Origin: CAYFUR01 sp964346275
Lineage (GTDB): Bacteria > Sumerlaeota > Sumerlaeia > SLMS01
Reading direction: 5' to 3'
DNA: 64,000 nt
NCBI GenBank assembly: GCA_964346275.1
Contig: CAYFUR010000003.1
Location: 62,001-126,000 of the forward strand
Shown in pieces: positions 35,388 through 44,153 of this stretch (position 1 is the first letter of the stretch; the number at the start of each line of letters is the position of its first letter). Under the pieces are notes generated by a model that was given only the letters and a program-made list of their open reading frames with translations, was not told the origin of the DNA and did not search any database. The translations under genes and the position numbers were made by a program.

Positions 35388-35573
35388 TTGAACGCACCAA
35401 ATTCATCGCGAAATCACAAATGGCATGACGTGAATCCGCGGTTGTATGATCGCCTGAACGCCCTCTGCTCGGTTATCCTGGGGATTGTCCTGATCGCAAC
35501 GGCGCTCCTGGCGGTGCAGCCGAGCATGAACCCCGATCTGCCGCAGTATAATCAGGTCGAAACCCCACAATAA
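35388..35573 (+). CDS. Small single-span membrane protein, hypothetical
   Basis: A possible 61-residue protein starting at TTG 35388 with GGGAGC upstream. It has a basic, polar N-terminus, one hydrophobic helix (about 26-44, ALCSVILGIVLIATALLAV) and a polar tail. No family is recognised. It lies 88 bases ahead of the pseudopilin gene, in the same direction, and could be co-transcribed. The evidence is the helix and spacing only. Confidence 0.4.
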   Translation: MNAPNSSRNHKWHDVNPRLYDRLNALCSVILGIVLIATALLAVQPSMNPDLPQYNQVETPQ

Positions 35574-35661
35574 ATCGAGCCTTCGGGTGGGAATCGGCTT
35601 GGCCTCGCAGCCCGCCGTTCCTATCCTGGGAATCATTGACGGAAACTGGAGGCAAAGAACG

Positions 35662-36093
35662 TTGATTAACCGCTCGCGGAGAAACTCCAAAAAAGCATTC
35701 ACCTTCCTCGAAATCATGTTCGTGGTGGTGATTATCGGAATTCTGCTGGCTCTCGTCGGCCCCCGCCTTGTCGGCCGCACGCAGAAAGCCCGTATTCAGG
35801 CCAGCAAAGCGCAGCTCAAAAGCCTGGAAACAGCCATCAAGACATTCGAAATGGACACCGGCACCTTCCCCGAACGGCTGGAAGATCTGATCGACAGGCC
35901 GTCTGAACTGGAAGAGTCCTGGGATGGCCCCTACGTCGATTCCGATGTTGTTCCCACAGATGCCTGGAATGAAGATTATGAATACGAGTATCCTGGCGAC
36001 GAGAACGAGAATGGATTCGACCTGTGGTCCAAGGGTCCGGACCGCGAGTCCAACACCGAGGACGATATTCCCAATTGGACAAAGGGCAGATAA
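35662..36093 (+). CDS. GspG-like type II secretion major pseudopilin
   Basis: A 143-residue pseudopilin starting at TTG 35662 with GGAGG at 35648-35652; a longer frame to 35587 is rejected because it would bury the leader. The prepilin motif is KKAFTFLEIMFVVVIIGILLA: cleavage before F13, Glu at mature position 5, but Ala in place of the normal Gly at -1. The C-terminal part matches GspG (LKSLETAIKTFEMDTGTFP, then WDGPYVDS and FDLWSKGPDR, including the calcium-site region). GspG forms the periplasmic piston of type II secretion. No other gsp gene lies nearby. A strong terminator follows. Confidence 0.85.
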   Translation: MINRSRRNSKKAFTFLEIMFVVVIIGILLALVGPRLVGRTQKARIQASKAQLKSLETAIKTFEMDTGTFPERLEDLIDRPSELEESWDGPYVDSDVVPTDAWNEDYEYEYPGDENENGFDLWSKGPDRESNTEDDIPNWTKGR

Positions 36094-36115
36094 AGCGATC
36101 TGCCATGGATTCTCC

Positions 36116-36157
36116 GGCGGCGCCGCGGTTTCTCCACCGGGCGCCGCCTTTCCTTTT
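36116..36157 (+). terminator. Rho-independent terminator after the pseudopilin gene
   Basis: A perfect 9-bp G+C-rich stem (GGCGGCGCC at 36116-36124, complement at 36140-36148, 15-base loop) is followed directly by TTTCCTTTT. It lies 23 bases after the stop codon. Confidence 0.85.
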
Positions 36158-36255
36158 GCAAATTCCGTTTTGGTCTTTGAGGCCCCTGTGCCATCGCCCC
36201 CATGAATGACTTCCAGCCGGTCTATGTCGGAAACCCCAGGGAGAAGAAAGGTTCC

Positions 36256-37086
36256 ATGAGCGAAACAATCGCCTCCATGCGCATGCTTGACGAAGCAGCA
36301 GCGTCCGTCCGGGAAAAGCTGGGCGAAATTCCTTCGATCCTGGTCGTTGCGGGAAGCGGCCTGGGTGGATTCGCGGGAACGCTCGACGACGCACAAGAAG
36401 TTTCCTATACGGAACTGAAGCATTTCCCGGCAAGCACCGTGGTTGGCCATGCGGGAAAACTGGTTAAGGGCAAGTGCGCCGGCAAGCCGATCATCGTGAT
36501 GAGCGGACGCAAGCACCTCTACGAGGGCGTCGAAGCCCACGAGGCTGTGCGGGCCCTCAGAGCCTTGATCCACGGCGGCGTCAAGACGGTGATTCTTTCC
36601 AACGCGGCCGGCGGCATGAACATGCAGTTCCAGGTCGGCGACTTGATGTTGATCAGCGACCATATCAACAACATGAACCGCAATCCCCTGCTCGGTCCGA
36701 ATCTGGACGAGTTGGGTCCGCGGTTCCCGGATATGAGCAACCCCTACGACCGGGATCTTCGCCAGGTTGCGCGCGAGGCGGCCCTCTCTCAGGGCATCAC
36801 GCTGCGCGAGGGGGTTTATTTAGGCAATTTAGGACCAACCTATGAGACCCAGGCGGAAGTCAGGATGTGGCGGCAGTTTGCCGACGCCGTCGGAATGAGC
36901 ACGGTGCCGGAAAACCTCGCGGCGGTCCATGCCGGGGCTCGAGTGCTGGGAATTTCACTCATCACGAACTCCCTGGTCCACTCGACGGACAAAGAAACGA
37001 CCCACGAGGAAGTGATGGAAACGGGCCGGCAGGCCGGCGAGAAATTCAACCACCTGGTAACGGAGATTATCCGGCGCCTGGACTAA
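36256..37086 (+). CDS. Purine nucleoside phosphorylase (trimeric type)
   Basis: A 276-residue cytosolic enzyme that splits purine nucleosides with phosphate. ATG 36256 follows GAAAGG; an in-frame ATG at 36202 would add 18 residues without similarity. Family motifs are VVAGSGLGGFA (phosphate loop), SGRKHLYEGVEAHE, LSNAAGGMNMQFQVGDLMLISDHIN, YLGNLGPTYETQAEVRM and GMSTVPE, with ITNSLVH near the base-binding end. The ITN-type Asn fits the human-like, guanosine/inosine-specific trimer class. It lies 24 bases ahead of the ABC cluster but seems unrelated in function. Confidence 0.93.
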   Translation: MSETIASMRMLDEAAASVREKLGEIPSILVVAGSGLGGFAGTLDDAQEVSYTELKHFPASTVVGHAGKLVKGKCAGKPIIVMSGRKHLYEGVEAHEAVRALRALIHGGVKTVILSNAAGGMNMQFQVGDLMLISDHINNMNRNPLLGPNLDELGPRFPDMSNPYDRDLRQVAREAALSQGITLREGVYLGNLGPTYETQAEVRMWRQFADAVGMSTVPENLAAVHAGARVLGISLITNSLVHSTDKETTHEEVMETGRQAGEKFNHLVTEIIRRLD

Positions 37087-37110
37087 GGGCTCGGAACGAA
37101 TCGATTCCGC

Positions 37111-38031
37111 ATGATAGAAGTCGATAATCTGACGAAATATTACGGTCCCACGCGCTCCATTGAAGACGTAACTTTTTCCGTGGAGAAGGGCGAGGTGCTT
37201 GGATTCCTGGGCCCGAACGGCGCCGGGAAATCGACAACCATGCGTCTGCTGGTTGGACTGAGCCGCCCCACGGCGGGAAGCGCCCGGATTGCCGGTCACG
37301 ATATCCAGGAAGGGCACGATGCGATCCGCAAGATGATCGGCTATTTGCCCGAGCAGGCTCCGCTCTACGGGGATATGACGCTTGGCGCCTACCTGCGCTT
37401 CATGGCAGGGATCAAAGGCGTTCCCATGGGCCAGACGCGCCGCGAGATGGAGCGCACGACGGAACTGGTGAACCTTGAGAAAGATCGCAAGCGCCTGCTG
37501 CGCAATCTTTCCAAAGGCACGCGCCAGCGGGCCGCCATCGCCCAGGCCCTTCTCGGCGACCCGCAGATCCTTATCCTCGACGAGCCCACCATCGGCCTGG
37601 ATCCCTCGCAAATCAACGACATCCGCAATCTCGTGAGAAGCATGCGGGGCGAGCGCACCGTGCTCCTCTCGACACACATCCTGCCAGAGGTCGAGATGAT
37701 TTGCTCGCGGGTGGTGATCATATCCGCCGGACGCATCGCCGTGCAGGGAACACCGGAAGAGCTGGCGCAGCGCGAGGATCCGCAATTTCATATTGTTGTG
37801 CGCGGAGAGCGGAAGAAGCTGGAAGAGATTCTCTCGAAATACGGCGAGGCAAGAATGGAAGAGCAAGACAACCGCCTGATCGCGACGATCCCGGCTCCCG
37901 GGGAACAGCAGCGCCCTGAGCTGGCGCGGCAGCTCGTTGAGGCAGGGATGGAGCTGCATGAGTTCCACCTGGCCCGGGTCCGCCTGGAGGACGTCTTTCT
38001 CCGATCCACCGCGAGGCCCGCGAAAGAATGA
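37111..38031 (+). CDS. ABC transporter ATPase of the Gldg/DUF4340 cluster
   Basis: A 306-residue GldA/NatA-type ATPase. Walker A is GPNGAGKST, the signature NLSKGTRQRAAI, Walker B ILILDEPTIGLDPSQ and the switch His LLSTHIL. The C-terminal 85 residues (from about 220) form the accessory domain common in these exporters. It overlaps the permease gene by four bases (ATGA). In gliding Bacteroidetes the related GldAFG set supports motility; in other phyla the same set with DUF4340 is of unknown role. Confidence 0.9.
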   Translation: MIEVDNLTKYYGPTRSIEDVTFSVEKGEVLGFLGPNGAGKSTTMRLLVGLSRPTAGSARIAGHDIQEGHDAIRKMIGYLPEQAPLYGDMTLGAYLRFMAGIKGVPMGQTRREMERTTELVNLEKDRKRLLRNLSKGTRQRAAIAQALLGDPQILILDEPTIGLDPSQINDIRNLVRSMRGERTVLLSTHILPEVEMICSRVVIISAGRIAVQGTPEELAQREDPQFHIVVRGERKKLEEILSKYGEARMEEQDNRLIATIPAPGEQQRPELARQLVEAGMELHEFHLARVRLEDVFLRSTARPAKE

Positions 38032-38789
38032 CCGGATTCCTGCGCCAGACCTCTCTTGTCTTCCGCCGCGAGCTGGGCAGCCTGCTTACGCTCCCGCTCT
38101 TCTATATTCTGACAGGGATTTTCTTCCTCCTCGGCGCGATGATCTATCTCGTCATGCTCATAGAGTTCGCCCGCGGCGCAGAAGGAATGAGCGTCAATGT
38201 CACCGATTCCGTCGTCCGGCCCACCTTCCACAGCATCCATTTCTTTTTACTCTTCCAGATCCCCCTGATCACCATGCGGGTTTTTGCCGAGGATCGCGCC
38301 CTGGGAATGCTCGACCTTTTTCAGACCATGCCGATCAAGGATTGGGCCCTGCTGCTGGGCAAATTCTTCGGCGCCCTGGCGGGTATCGGGGTCTATATTG
38401 TCCTGACGATTTCCTTTCCGATCACGACAGCAATGCTGGGCGAAGTGGAATGGCCCGTGGTCATCGGCAGCATTATCGTGCTGTTTCTCAGTGCGGGCGC
38501 ATATACAGCGGTGGGGCTTTTCTTCAGTGCCCTGACGGAATCGCAGGTTGTCGCGGCGGTTTTGAGCTACGTCACGATATTCCTCCTGGCCTTCGGGCAA
38601 TACTTTGCCGAGGGATGGCAGATCCTGCCGCTCCAGCAGGCGCTCCGCCACTTCACCGTCAGCGAGCACGTCTCCTCGATCCTGGCTGGAAACATCGCCC
38701 CGATGAATATCGTCTATTTCTTCGCGCTGGCGGCGATTTTCCTGTTCTGCACGGCGCGCAGTCTTGAATCCCGCAGGTGGAGAGCATAA
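38028..38789 (+). CDS. ABC-2 type permease of the Gldg/DUF4340 cluster
   Basis: A 253-residue membrane protein with six helices, of the GldF/ABC-2 type. It starts at 38028, overlapping the ATPase stop, and ends three bases before the next gene. The N-terminal amphipathic segment (FLRQTSLVFRRELGSLLTLP) and the pair of helices after MPIKDWALLLGKFFGA are typical. It should form the channel with the ATPase at 37111 and the membrane-anchored Gldg-type protein. Confidence 0.85.
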   Translation: MTGFLRQTSLVFRRELGSLLTLPLFYILTGIFFLLGAMIYLVMLIEFARGAEGMSVNVTDSVVRPTFHSIHFFLLFQIPLITMRVFAEDRALGMLDLFQTMPIKDWALLLGKFFGALAGIGVYIVLTISFPITTAMLGEVEWPVVIGSIIVLFLSAGAYTAVGLFFSALTESQVVAAVLSYVTIFLLAFGQYFAEGWQILPLQQALRHFTVSEHVSSILAGNIAPMNIVYFFALAAIFLFCTARSLESRRWRA

Positions 38790-38792
38790 TCC

Positions 38793-40385
38793 ATGGCGCA
38801 AGGCCGGAAACAACGCACCGCCTCCTCAACGATCCTTCGCATGACTCCGATCATTCTGGGGCTGTTGGGAACCGTTGCCGCCTTCGCGCTGGCCGCTATC
38901 GCGGGACAGTTCCTCCAATGGCATTACGCCCTTGGCGGGCTTTCCATCGCCAGCATCCTGGGCGGCCTCCTCTGGCTTCAGGACGTGAAATGGAAGATCG
39001 CCATTTCCACCCTTGTCTATACCATCTTCTTCATCGTTTGCGTTGGCCTGGTCTATTTGATTTCCGCCAACCGCCCGGGCCGGTTCGACATCACCCAGAA
39101 CAAGATGCACACCCTGTCGCCCCAGACGCAGAACCTGCTCGCGAACCTGCCGTCCGATCAGTCGATCCTGATCCAGGCTTTCTACCCGCTCGCGGAGCAC
39201 CTGACGATCCAGCGCTTTCTCAATAACTATGCGCGCTTCGCCCCCCAGATCGATTACGAGCTATACGACCCAGCCCGCGATATCGGCCAGATGACCGACA
39301 CGGAGGTGCGCATCCAACCCGGCGACGTCATCCTGACATTGCGCAACCAGCAGGACGAGGTGGTCCGCCAGGAGGTTGCCCAACTCGGAGATCAGGATAT
39401 GAAGCGAGAGCACCTCCTCAGCAATGCCATCGCCCGCCTGATCCACACGGAAGAAGGAGTTGTCTATTTCCTCCAGGGACACGGCGAAAAGAAACTCGAC
39501 GATTCAGACGAAGGATTCAGCAAACTCGCCGAGCAAATCAGCGCCATGGCGTATCCCGTCGAGCCCCTCCGCCTTCTGCAGGAACAGGCCGTCCCCCAGG
39601 ATGCCATGGCCATTGTGATTGCCGGTCCGGCCTTTGACGTCTTCGATCCCGAGCGCGAAATGCTCATGCAATATCTCGAAGAGGGCGGCAAACTCGTCCT
39701 GCTCCTCGATCCCCATGTCGAAGGAGAGACCAAGTTCCCGAATATCGAAGAGCTGCTGGCCAATACGGGCGTTCGTGCTCCCAATCGGCTGATCGTCGAT
39801 CCCATCAGTGTCAATGCCTCAAACTCCTCCTTCACACCAGTTGTCCGCGTGACGGATCACGCCATCGGGGAAGCCTCGAACCAGAAGCCATTTCTTTTGA
39901 ACCAGGCCCGGCCGCTTGAGATCCGCGACGAGGCGCCGGGCGGAACACGCGTCACGGCGCTGTTGATGACACACGAGCGCGTCTGGACGGAAACCTTTGG
40001 TGATATACGCAGCGTCCGGCGCCCCCAGCCGCCGGAAGACTCCTCGGCCATCGGGCAGTTGCAAACCGCCTATGCTTCGGAAAGGCCATCGGAAGGCGGC
40101 CGGCACGGAGAGACCATGCGCGCCGTGGTGATTGGTGATTCCGATGCCTTCATGAACCAGCACATCGAAAGCAACGGCGGCGCGGCGAGCTTCTTTCTGA
40201 ACTCAATCGCCTGGCTGCCCGAGCGGCGCGAAATGCTGTATATCAAGCCGCGTGTTTTTGAAAGCACGCCTGTCACGCTGAATAAATCGCAATACTGGAC
40301 GCTCTTTGGCCTCTTCATGGCATTCGGCGCCGCCTTCACACTCGGCGGCACGGCCTGGGCTCTGGCGAGAAGGAGGATGAAGTGA
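38793..40385 (+). CDS. Gldg-family ABC-associated protein
   Basis: A 530-residue protein with three N-terminal helices (about 12-90), a large periplasmic domain and a C-terminal helix (about 500-523). The periplasmic domain begins with RFDITQNKMHTLSPQTQNLL, the marker of the Gldg/ABC_transp_aux family, and includes GHGEKKLDD and LLDPHVEGE. In GldG the domain works with the ABC transporter, possibly binding substrate or linking to the envelope. The last four bases overlap the DUF4340 gene. Confidence 0.88.
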   Translation: MAQGRKQRTASSTILRMTPIILGLLGTVAAFALAAIAGQFLQWHYALGGLSIASILGGLLWLQDVKWKIAISTLVYTIFFIVCVGLVYLISANRPGRFDITQNKMHTLSPQTQNLLANLPSDQSILIQAFYPLAEHLTIQRFLNNYARFAPQIDYELYDPARDIGQMTDTEVRIQPGDVILTLRNQQDEVVRQEVAQLGDQDMKREHLLSNAIARLIHTEEGVVYFLQGHGEKKLDDSDEGFSKLAEQISAMAYPVEPLRLLQEQAVPQDAMAIVIAGPAFDVFDPEREMLMQYLEEGGKLVLLLDPHVEGETKFPNIEELLANTGVRAPNRLIVDPISVNASNSSFTPVVRVTDHAIGEASNQKPFLLNQARPLEIRDEAPGGTRVTALLMTHERVWTETFGDIRSVRRPQPPEDSSAIGQLQTAYASERPSEGGRHGETMRAVVIGDSDAFMNQHIESNGGAASFFLNSIAWLPERREMLYIKPRVFESTPVTLNKSQYWTLFGLFMAFGAAFTLGGTAWALARRRMK

Positions 40386-42169
40386 AACTCTATCGCCCGA
40401 TTCTCGCCATACTCGCCGCGATCGCGCTGTTCGTTTTCTATCAGTGGGACGTGGAGCGCGTAGAAACCTCCCGCATGGCGGACCTGCAGGGCCAGCGCGT
40501 CCTCTTCCAGGATCCCCTGAAGGCCGTCGCCCTGGAATTCCAGAGCGAGAAAGGCACGGTCCGCCTGGAACGGAATGATCCAACAAGCCGCTGGCAAATC
40601 ACCGAACCAGTCGATGCGCCCGCAAACGAATCCATCGTGAATGCTTATCTCGAGAATCTGCGTGGAGCAAAGCGCCAGGCGCGCTTTCCGGCGGAAGACC
40701 TCCCCCAGTATGGCCTGGATTCCCCCGCCCGGCAGGTGGCTCTCACCACGGAGGCCGGGGACGGCCGGAAAACACAGAACCTGCTCTTTGGCAGCCAGCC
40801 CGCCGAATTCGGCAATGTCTATGCGCTCGTCGAAGGGGAAGAGGAAATCTTTACCGTTTCCGAGTGGCTCTATAACCAGTCCGCCAAAACTGTCCGGGAT
40901 TTGCGGGACCGCTCGATCCTCCAGGAAAACATCGCCCGAGCTACCAGCTATACAGTCGAAACGCCTCGCCATCAATTCCGCCTTGAGCGCGAGGGGCAGA
41001 CATCAACGGACTGGCGCCTGGTGCGGGAAAACGCCCCGCCGATCCCCGCGGACCGGACCATCGTCGATCGCCTCCAGTCGACCCTCAGCCAGGGAAGTTT
41101 CCTGCAGGTTATCGACGACCCGACAACTCCGGTCGCGCAGCTTGGATTTGAGAGGCCGGCGCTTGTCTTCAAGACGAACGAGGAGGAGATCGTATCCCTC
41201 GGCAGCCGCGTGCCGGAAACCGAGCAGTTCTATGCCCAGGCAGCAGGAAGGCTTGGCATCGTCTCCGCCGGGCTGTTTGCCGATTTCTTCCGCCACCCGC
41301 TGGAATGGGGAACAAAGCGTTTCGTCTGGATGGAGCAGGAGAAAATCCAGCAGATCGAGACCCAATCGGGCGACAACCAGATGACCCTGATGAAGCAGGA
41401 CGACGGCTGGATTCTTGTCGAGTCTCCCGGGGTCGAAGTGCGCAAGGACCGGCTTCAGGACTTCATCGATGGCCTGCTTTCCTTTTCCGCCGTGGGGCTC
41501 GTGAAGCCGTATCTGTCCCCGGATGCGTATATCGATTATGGGATCGTGGACCAGAGCTATCGCGTGAAGGTGACCAACGCTGACGGCAGCAACCAGGGAT
41601 TCCGGTTTGGCCGGGGCGACTCTCAACGCGGCGTGATCTATGCCCTGCGCGAACAGGACTCCTCGCTTTGGGAGGTGGACTTTCGTGCGCAAAAGCGCGT
41701 CTATAAATTCCGGTCCGACCTGGAAGAGCGCCGTATGATCCCGAACCTGGCTGAACGGACTCACCGCCTGGAGCTGGAAACAGAGGAAGGCGTGATCAGC
41801 CTGGAGCGCACGGCCAGCGCCTGGGAATTGAAACTTCCGGAAAAGAGCCCGCTGGTGATTTCATCGCCGCAAGTCCAGGCGATGCTCCGTGCCTTCGAAG
41901 GCCTGGAAGTCCGAAGCGAGCTATACACCCGGGATCAGAAAACCGGCGACCTGGCGTTTCGTCTCTATGAGAAGGATTCCAGCCAGCCCTATCGGACTCT
42001 TGAGCTGATCGCGAAAGAAGAAGACACCGTTCAGTTTCAAACGCAGGGGAAAATCGTGGAGGTTTCCCGCCGGCAATACGAACCGCTGGAACAGATGATC
42101 GCCCAGTTGGTCTTGCTCTCTCGGCAGGAAGGGCCTCCCGCGGCGGGAGAATTCGGCCAGCGGAATTAA
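40382..42169 (+). CDS. DUF4340 domain protein of the ABC cluster
   Basis: A 595-residue protein with one N-terminal helix (LAILAAIALFVFYQW) and a long periplasmic part made of repeated beta-rich modules, each with a pattern like 'plus-charged residue-WQITEPVDAPAN' or 'DGWILVESPGVEVRKD'. This is the DUF4340 layout, always found after Gldg-type genes. Its role is not known. It begins at 40382 (ATG/GTG overlap with the previous stop; the start codon is GTG) and ends tail to tail with yaaA, overlapping by four bases. Confidence 0.85.
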   Translation: MKLYRPILAILAAIALFVFYQWDVERVETSRMADLQGQRVLFQDPLKAVALEFQSEKGTVRLERNDPTSRWQITEPVDAPANESIVNAYLENLRGAKRQARFPAEDLPQYGLDSPARQVALTTEAGDGRKTQNLLFGSQPAEFGNVYALVEGEEEIFTVSEWLYNQSAKTVRDLRDRSILQENIARATSYTVETPRHQFRLEREGQTSTDWRLVRENAPPIPADRTIVDRLQSTLSQGSFLQVIDDPTTPVAQLGFERPALVFKTNEEEIVSLGSRVPETEQFYAQAAGRLGIVSAGLFADFFRHPLEWGTKRFVWMEQEKIQQIETQSGDNQMTLMKQDDGWILVESPGVEVRKDRLQDFIDGLLSFSAVGLVKPYLSPDAYIDYGIVDQSYRVKVTNADGSNQGFRFGRGDSQRGVIYALREQDSSLWEVDFRAQKRVYKFRSDLEERRMIPNLAERTHRLELETEEGVISLERTASAWELKLPEKSPLVISSPQVQAMLRAFEGLEVRSELYTRDQKTGDLAFRLYEKDSSQPYRTLELIAKEEDTVQFQTQGKIVEVSRRQYEPLEQMIAQLVLLSRQEGPPAAGEFGQRN

Positions 42170-42978
42170 TCCGCGGCAAAAACGAGCAGCGAGCCGTCCT
42201 TTTTGGTTACGCTCAGGTCGCGCAAGAACCGGTAACCGTCATTATGCGTAAAATCCCAAAGCTCCGATGGTTGGCGGGCGTTGCGCTCCAACAAATGGCG
42301 AATCAATGCCCCCTTCAACGCTTTCGAATGATGGCTGATGGTCTTATACTCCGCGACCCCGCTGCGCACCACGCGCTTCACAAATTTCACCTGGTGGCGT
42401 GCCTTCAATTCCCCGGAATTATCCCAGACGCGGCGATGCTGGTCGGGCAAGAGGTCCCAGACGACTTTTCCGCGCACCTCTTGTCGAAGAACTTCGCTCA
42501 GTGGACGGCGCCAGAAAGTCGCCAGCTTGCCGACGGCTCCTCCCAGGTTTGTGCTGATCTTCAGCTTGTAGGGTGGCAAATAATCGGTCGGCCGAACCAG
42601 GCCAAAGAGCCCGCTCATGATCAAGGTATTCTTATCGAAAAGCTTTTTCTCTGCCGGCTTCAGACTGCAATAATCCAGGGCGTCGTACATCACCCCCTGG
42701 TACAGGTTGCGCGCCGGCATTGTCGGGCTTTCAAGCAGGGAGCGATTCGCTTCCAGCGCCGCTGTCAGCGAATCTCCGCTCAGCTCAAAAACTTTTTCCA
42801 GGCCAATTCCGCGTTCGAGAACAGCTTGCAGCTGTTCGAAGAGAATCCCCCGATAGGGATCCAGCTCCTTGAGGGAATTGTACTTTGACTTCTTCCGCGC
42901 TGAATCATAGATGGGCCCCTTCGAAGGCGGTTTCGCCTTTGTCTCCGAGGGAGGAAGGAGCAGAATCCAGTCACTCAT
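42166..42978 (-). CDS. yaaA: Peroxide stress protein YaaA (DUF328)
   Basis: A 270-residue cytosolic protein of the YaaA/DUF328 family. The start (MSDWILLLPPSETKAKPP) and the segments LYQGVMYDALDY, IMSGLFGLVRPTDYLPPYKLKI and WDLLPDQHRR match the family, as does the closing ISHHSKALKGALIRHLL. In E. coli YaaA lowers intracellular iron during hydrogen peroxide stress. It binds DNA through a helix-hairpin-helix-like fold. It is a single gene, divergent from the isomerase gene. Confidence 0.9.
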   Translation of the reverse strand: MSDWILLLPPSETKAKPPSKGPIYDSARKKSKYNSLKELDPYRGILFEQLQAVLERGIGLEKVFELSGDSLTAALEANRSLLESPTMPARNLYQGVMYDALDYCSLKPAEKKLFDKNTLIMSGLFGLVRPTDYLPPYKLKISTNLGGAVGKLATFWRRPLSEVLRQEVRGKVVWDLLPDQHRRVWDNSGELKARHQVKFVKRVVRSGVAEYKTISHHSKALKGALIRHLLERNARQPSELWDFTHNDGYRFLRDLSVTKKDGSLLVFAAD

Positions 42979-43136
42979 GGCAGCAGGACTCCGAGAGCAT
43001 GGATGCCCGCCGAAGGTGGGCTACGAACCCCGTCATACTCGGATTTCGTAAAGTAAGAAACCCTAGCTCCGGCGTTTATTGGAGTCAACTGGACGATTCA
43101 AACTCTGCGGGAAGGAAGCCACGGACCACGATTCCG

Positions 43137-44153
43137 ATGAGGCTTTTTGTTTTCCTATTGGTGATTCTCCTCTCTTGCGCCGGCCCCCTGGCAAAGGCCA
43201 GAGGGCAACAGGAGCCGTCCCCGCCGGGGCGCGCCGCCGACCGGATCCTGGCCATCGTGGGGAAGGAAGTCTTCACTGCCCGCGACATGGACAAGTGGAT
43301 CGTCGAGGCGCGATTGAGGGACCCGAGGAATCTGGAAATTCCCGACGAGCAACTCCGCCAAGAGATGCTTGCGCGGGCAATCGACGACTTTCTCCTGGCT
43401 GGATGGGCCGAAAGGGAAGTGGAGGAGCCGCCGGAGGAGGCCGTGGAAGCCCAGACGCAGGAAGCAATCGCCCGGCTCGAACAGGCAGCCCAGGGCCAGG
43501 GGGAACTCAACGACCTCCTTCGAGAGAGCGGCATCGAGCCGCGGGAATTCCGCACGTGGATCAAGGAAAGGGCCAAGCGCTCCATGCTGATCAGCGATGC
43601 ACTCGCGGCCTTCGCGGATCTCGGAGGCCGAAACCCCGCGGATACATCGCCGGAAAACGCTGATCGCGTTCGCCTGGCGCATATTTTCATCCAGCCCGGC
43701 GCAGGCTCGGATGGACGGAAAAAGGCCCTCGAAAAAGCCCTCGCAATTCGGAGAGACCTGGAAAAAGGAATTTCCTTCGTCCGGGCGGCAAGCCTCTATA
43801 GCGACGACCGCTATACAGCGGATCGCGGCGGGTCCCTGGGATGGTTCACCCGCGGGGAAGCGTCCCCGGCGATCTGGCAGGCGGCGACCCGCCTCTCCCC
43901 CGGTGAAATCTCGGCCCCCGTGGAAACAGAAAACGGATTTCATCTCGTCCGCTTGATCGACTATGAAACGCCACAGCAGCGAGAATACCTGCGCCTCATG
44001 CAGGAAGAAGAATGGCGGCGGCTCGCCCAGCTCAGGGAGGAAATCGGAATCCGTCTCGCTCCCGGTTATGAGTTGCAGCCGATCCCTGAAGAATTCCAGA
44101 AGCCACAGAACGAAGAGAGAAGCGATGGCCCGAGCGATCCAGACGGAATCTGA
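43137..44153 (+). CDS. SurA/PpiC-type periplasmic peptidyl-prolyl isomerase
   Basis: A 338-residue exported chaperone. ATG 43137 gives a clear signal peptide (MRLFVFLLVILLSCAGPLAKARG); the frame is open upstream to 42885 without similarity. If cleaved at a lipobox the Cys in LLSC could be lipidated, but the context fits signal peptidase I equally. The SurA-N-type helical domain (about 40-175) is followed by one parvulin domain (about 180-290, RLAHIFIQPGAG, then GGSLGWFTRGE and FHLVRLIDYE). SurA helps outer membrane proteins to fold. Its end overlaps mnmE by 29 bases. Confidence 0.85.
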   Translation: MRLFVFLLVILLSCAGPLAKARGQQEPSPPGRAADRILAIVGKEVFTARDMDKWIVEARLRDPRNLEIPDEQLRQEMLARAIDDFLLAGWAEREVEEPPEEAVEAQTQEAIARLEQAAQGQGELNDLLRESGIEPREFRTWIKERAKRSMLISDALAAFADLGGRNPADTSPENADRVRLAHIFIQPGAGSDGRKKALEKALAIRRDLEKGISFVRAASLYSDDRYTADRGGSLGWFTRGEASPAIWQAATRLSPGEISAPVETENGFHLVRLIDYETPQQREYLRLMQEEEWRRLAQLREEIGIRLAPGYELQPIPEEFQKPQNEERSDGPSDPDGI

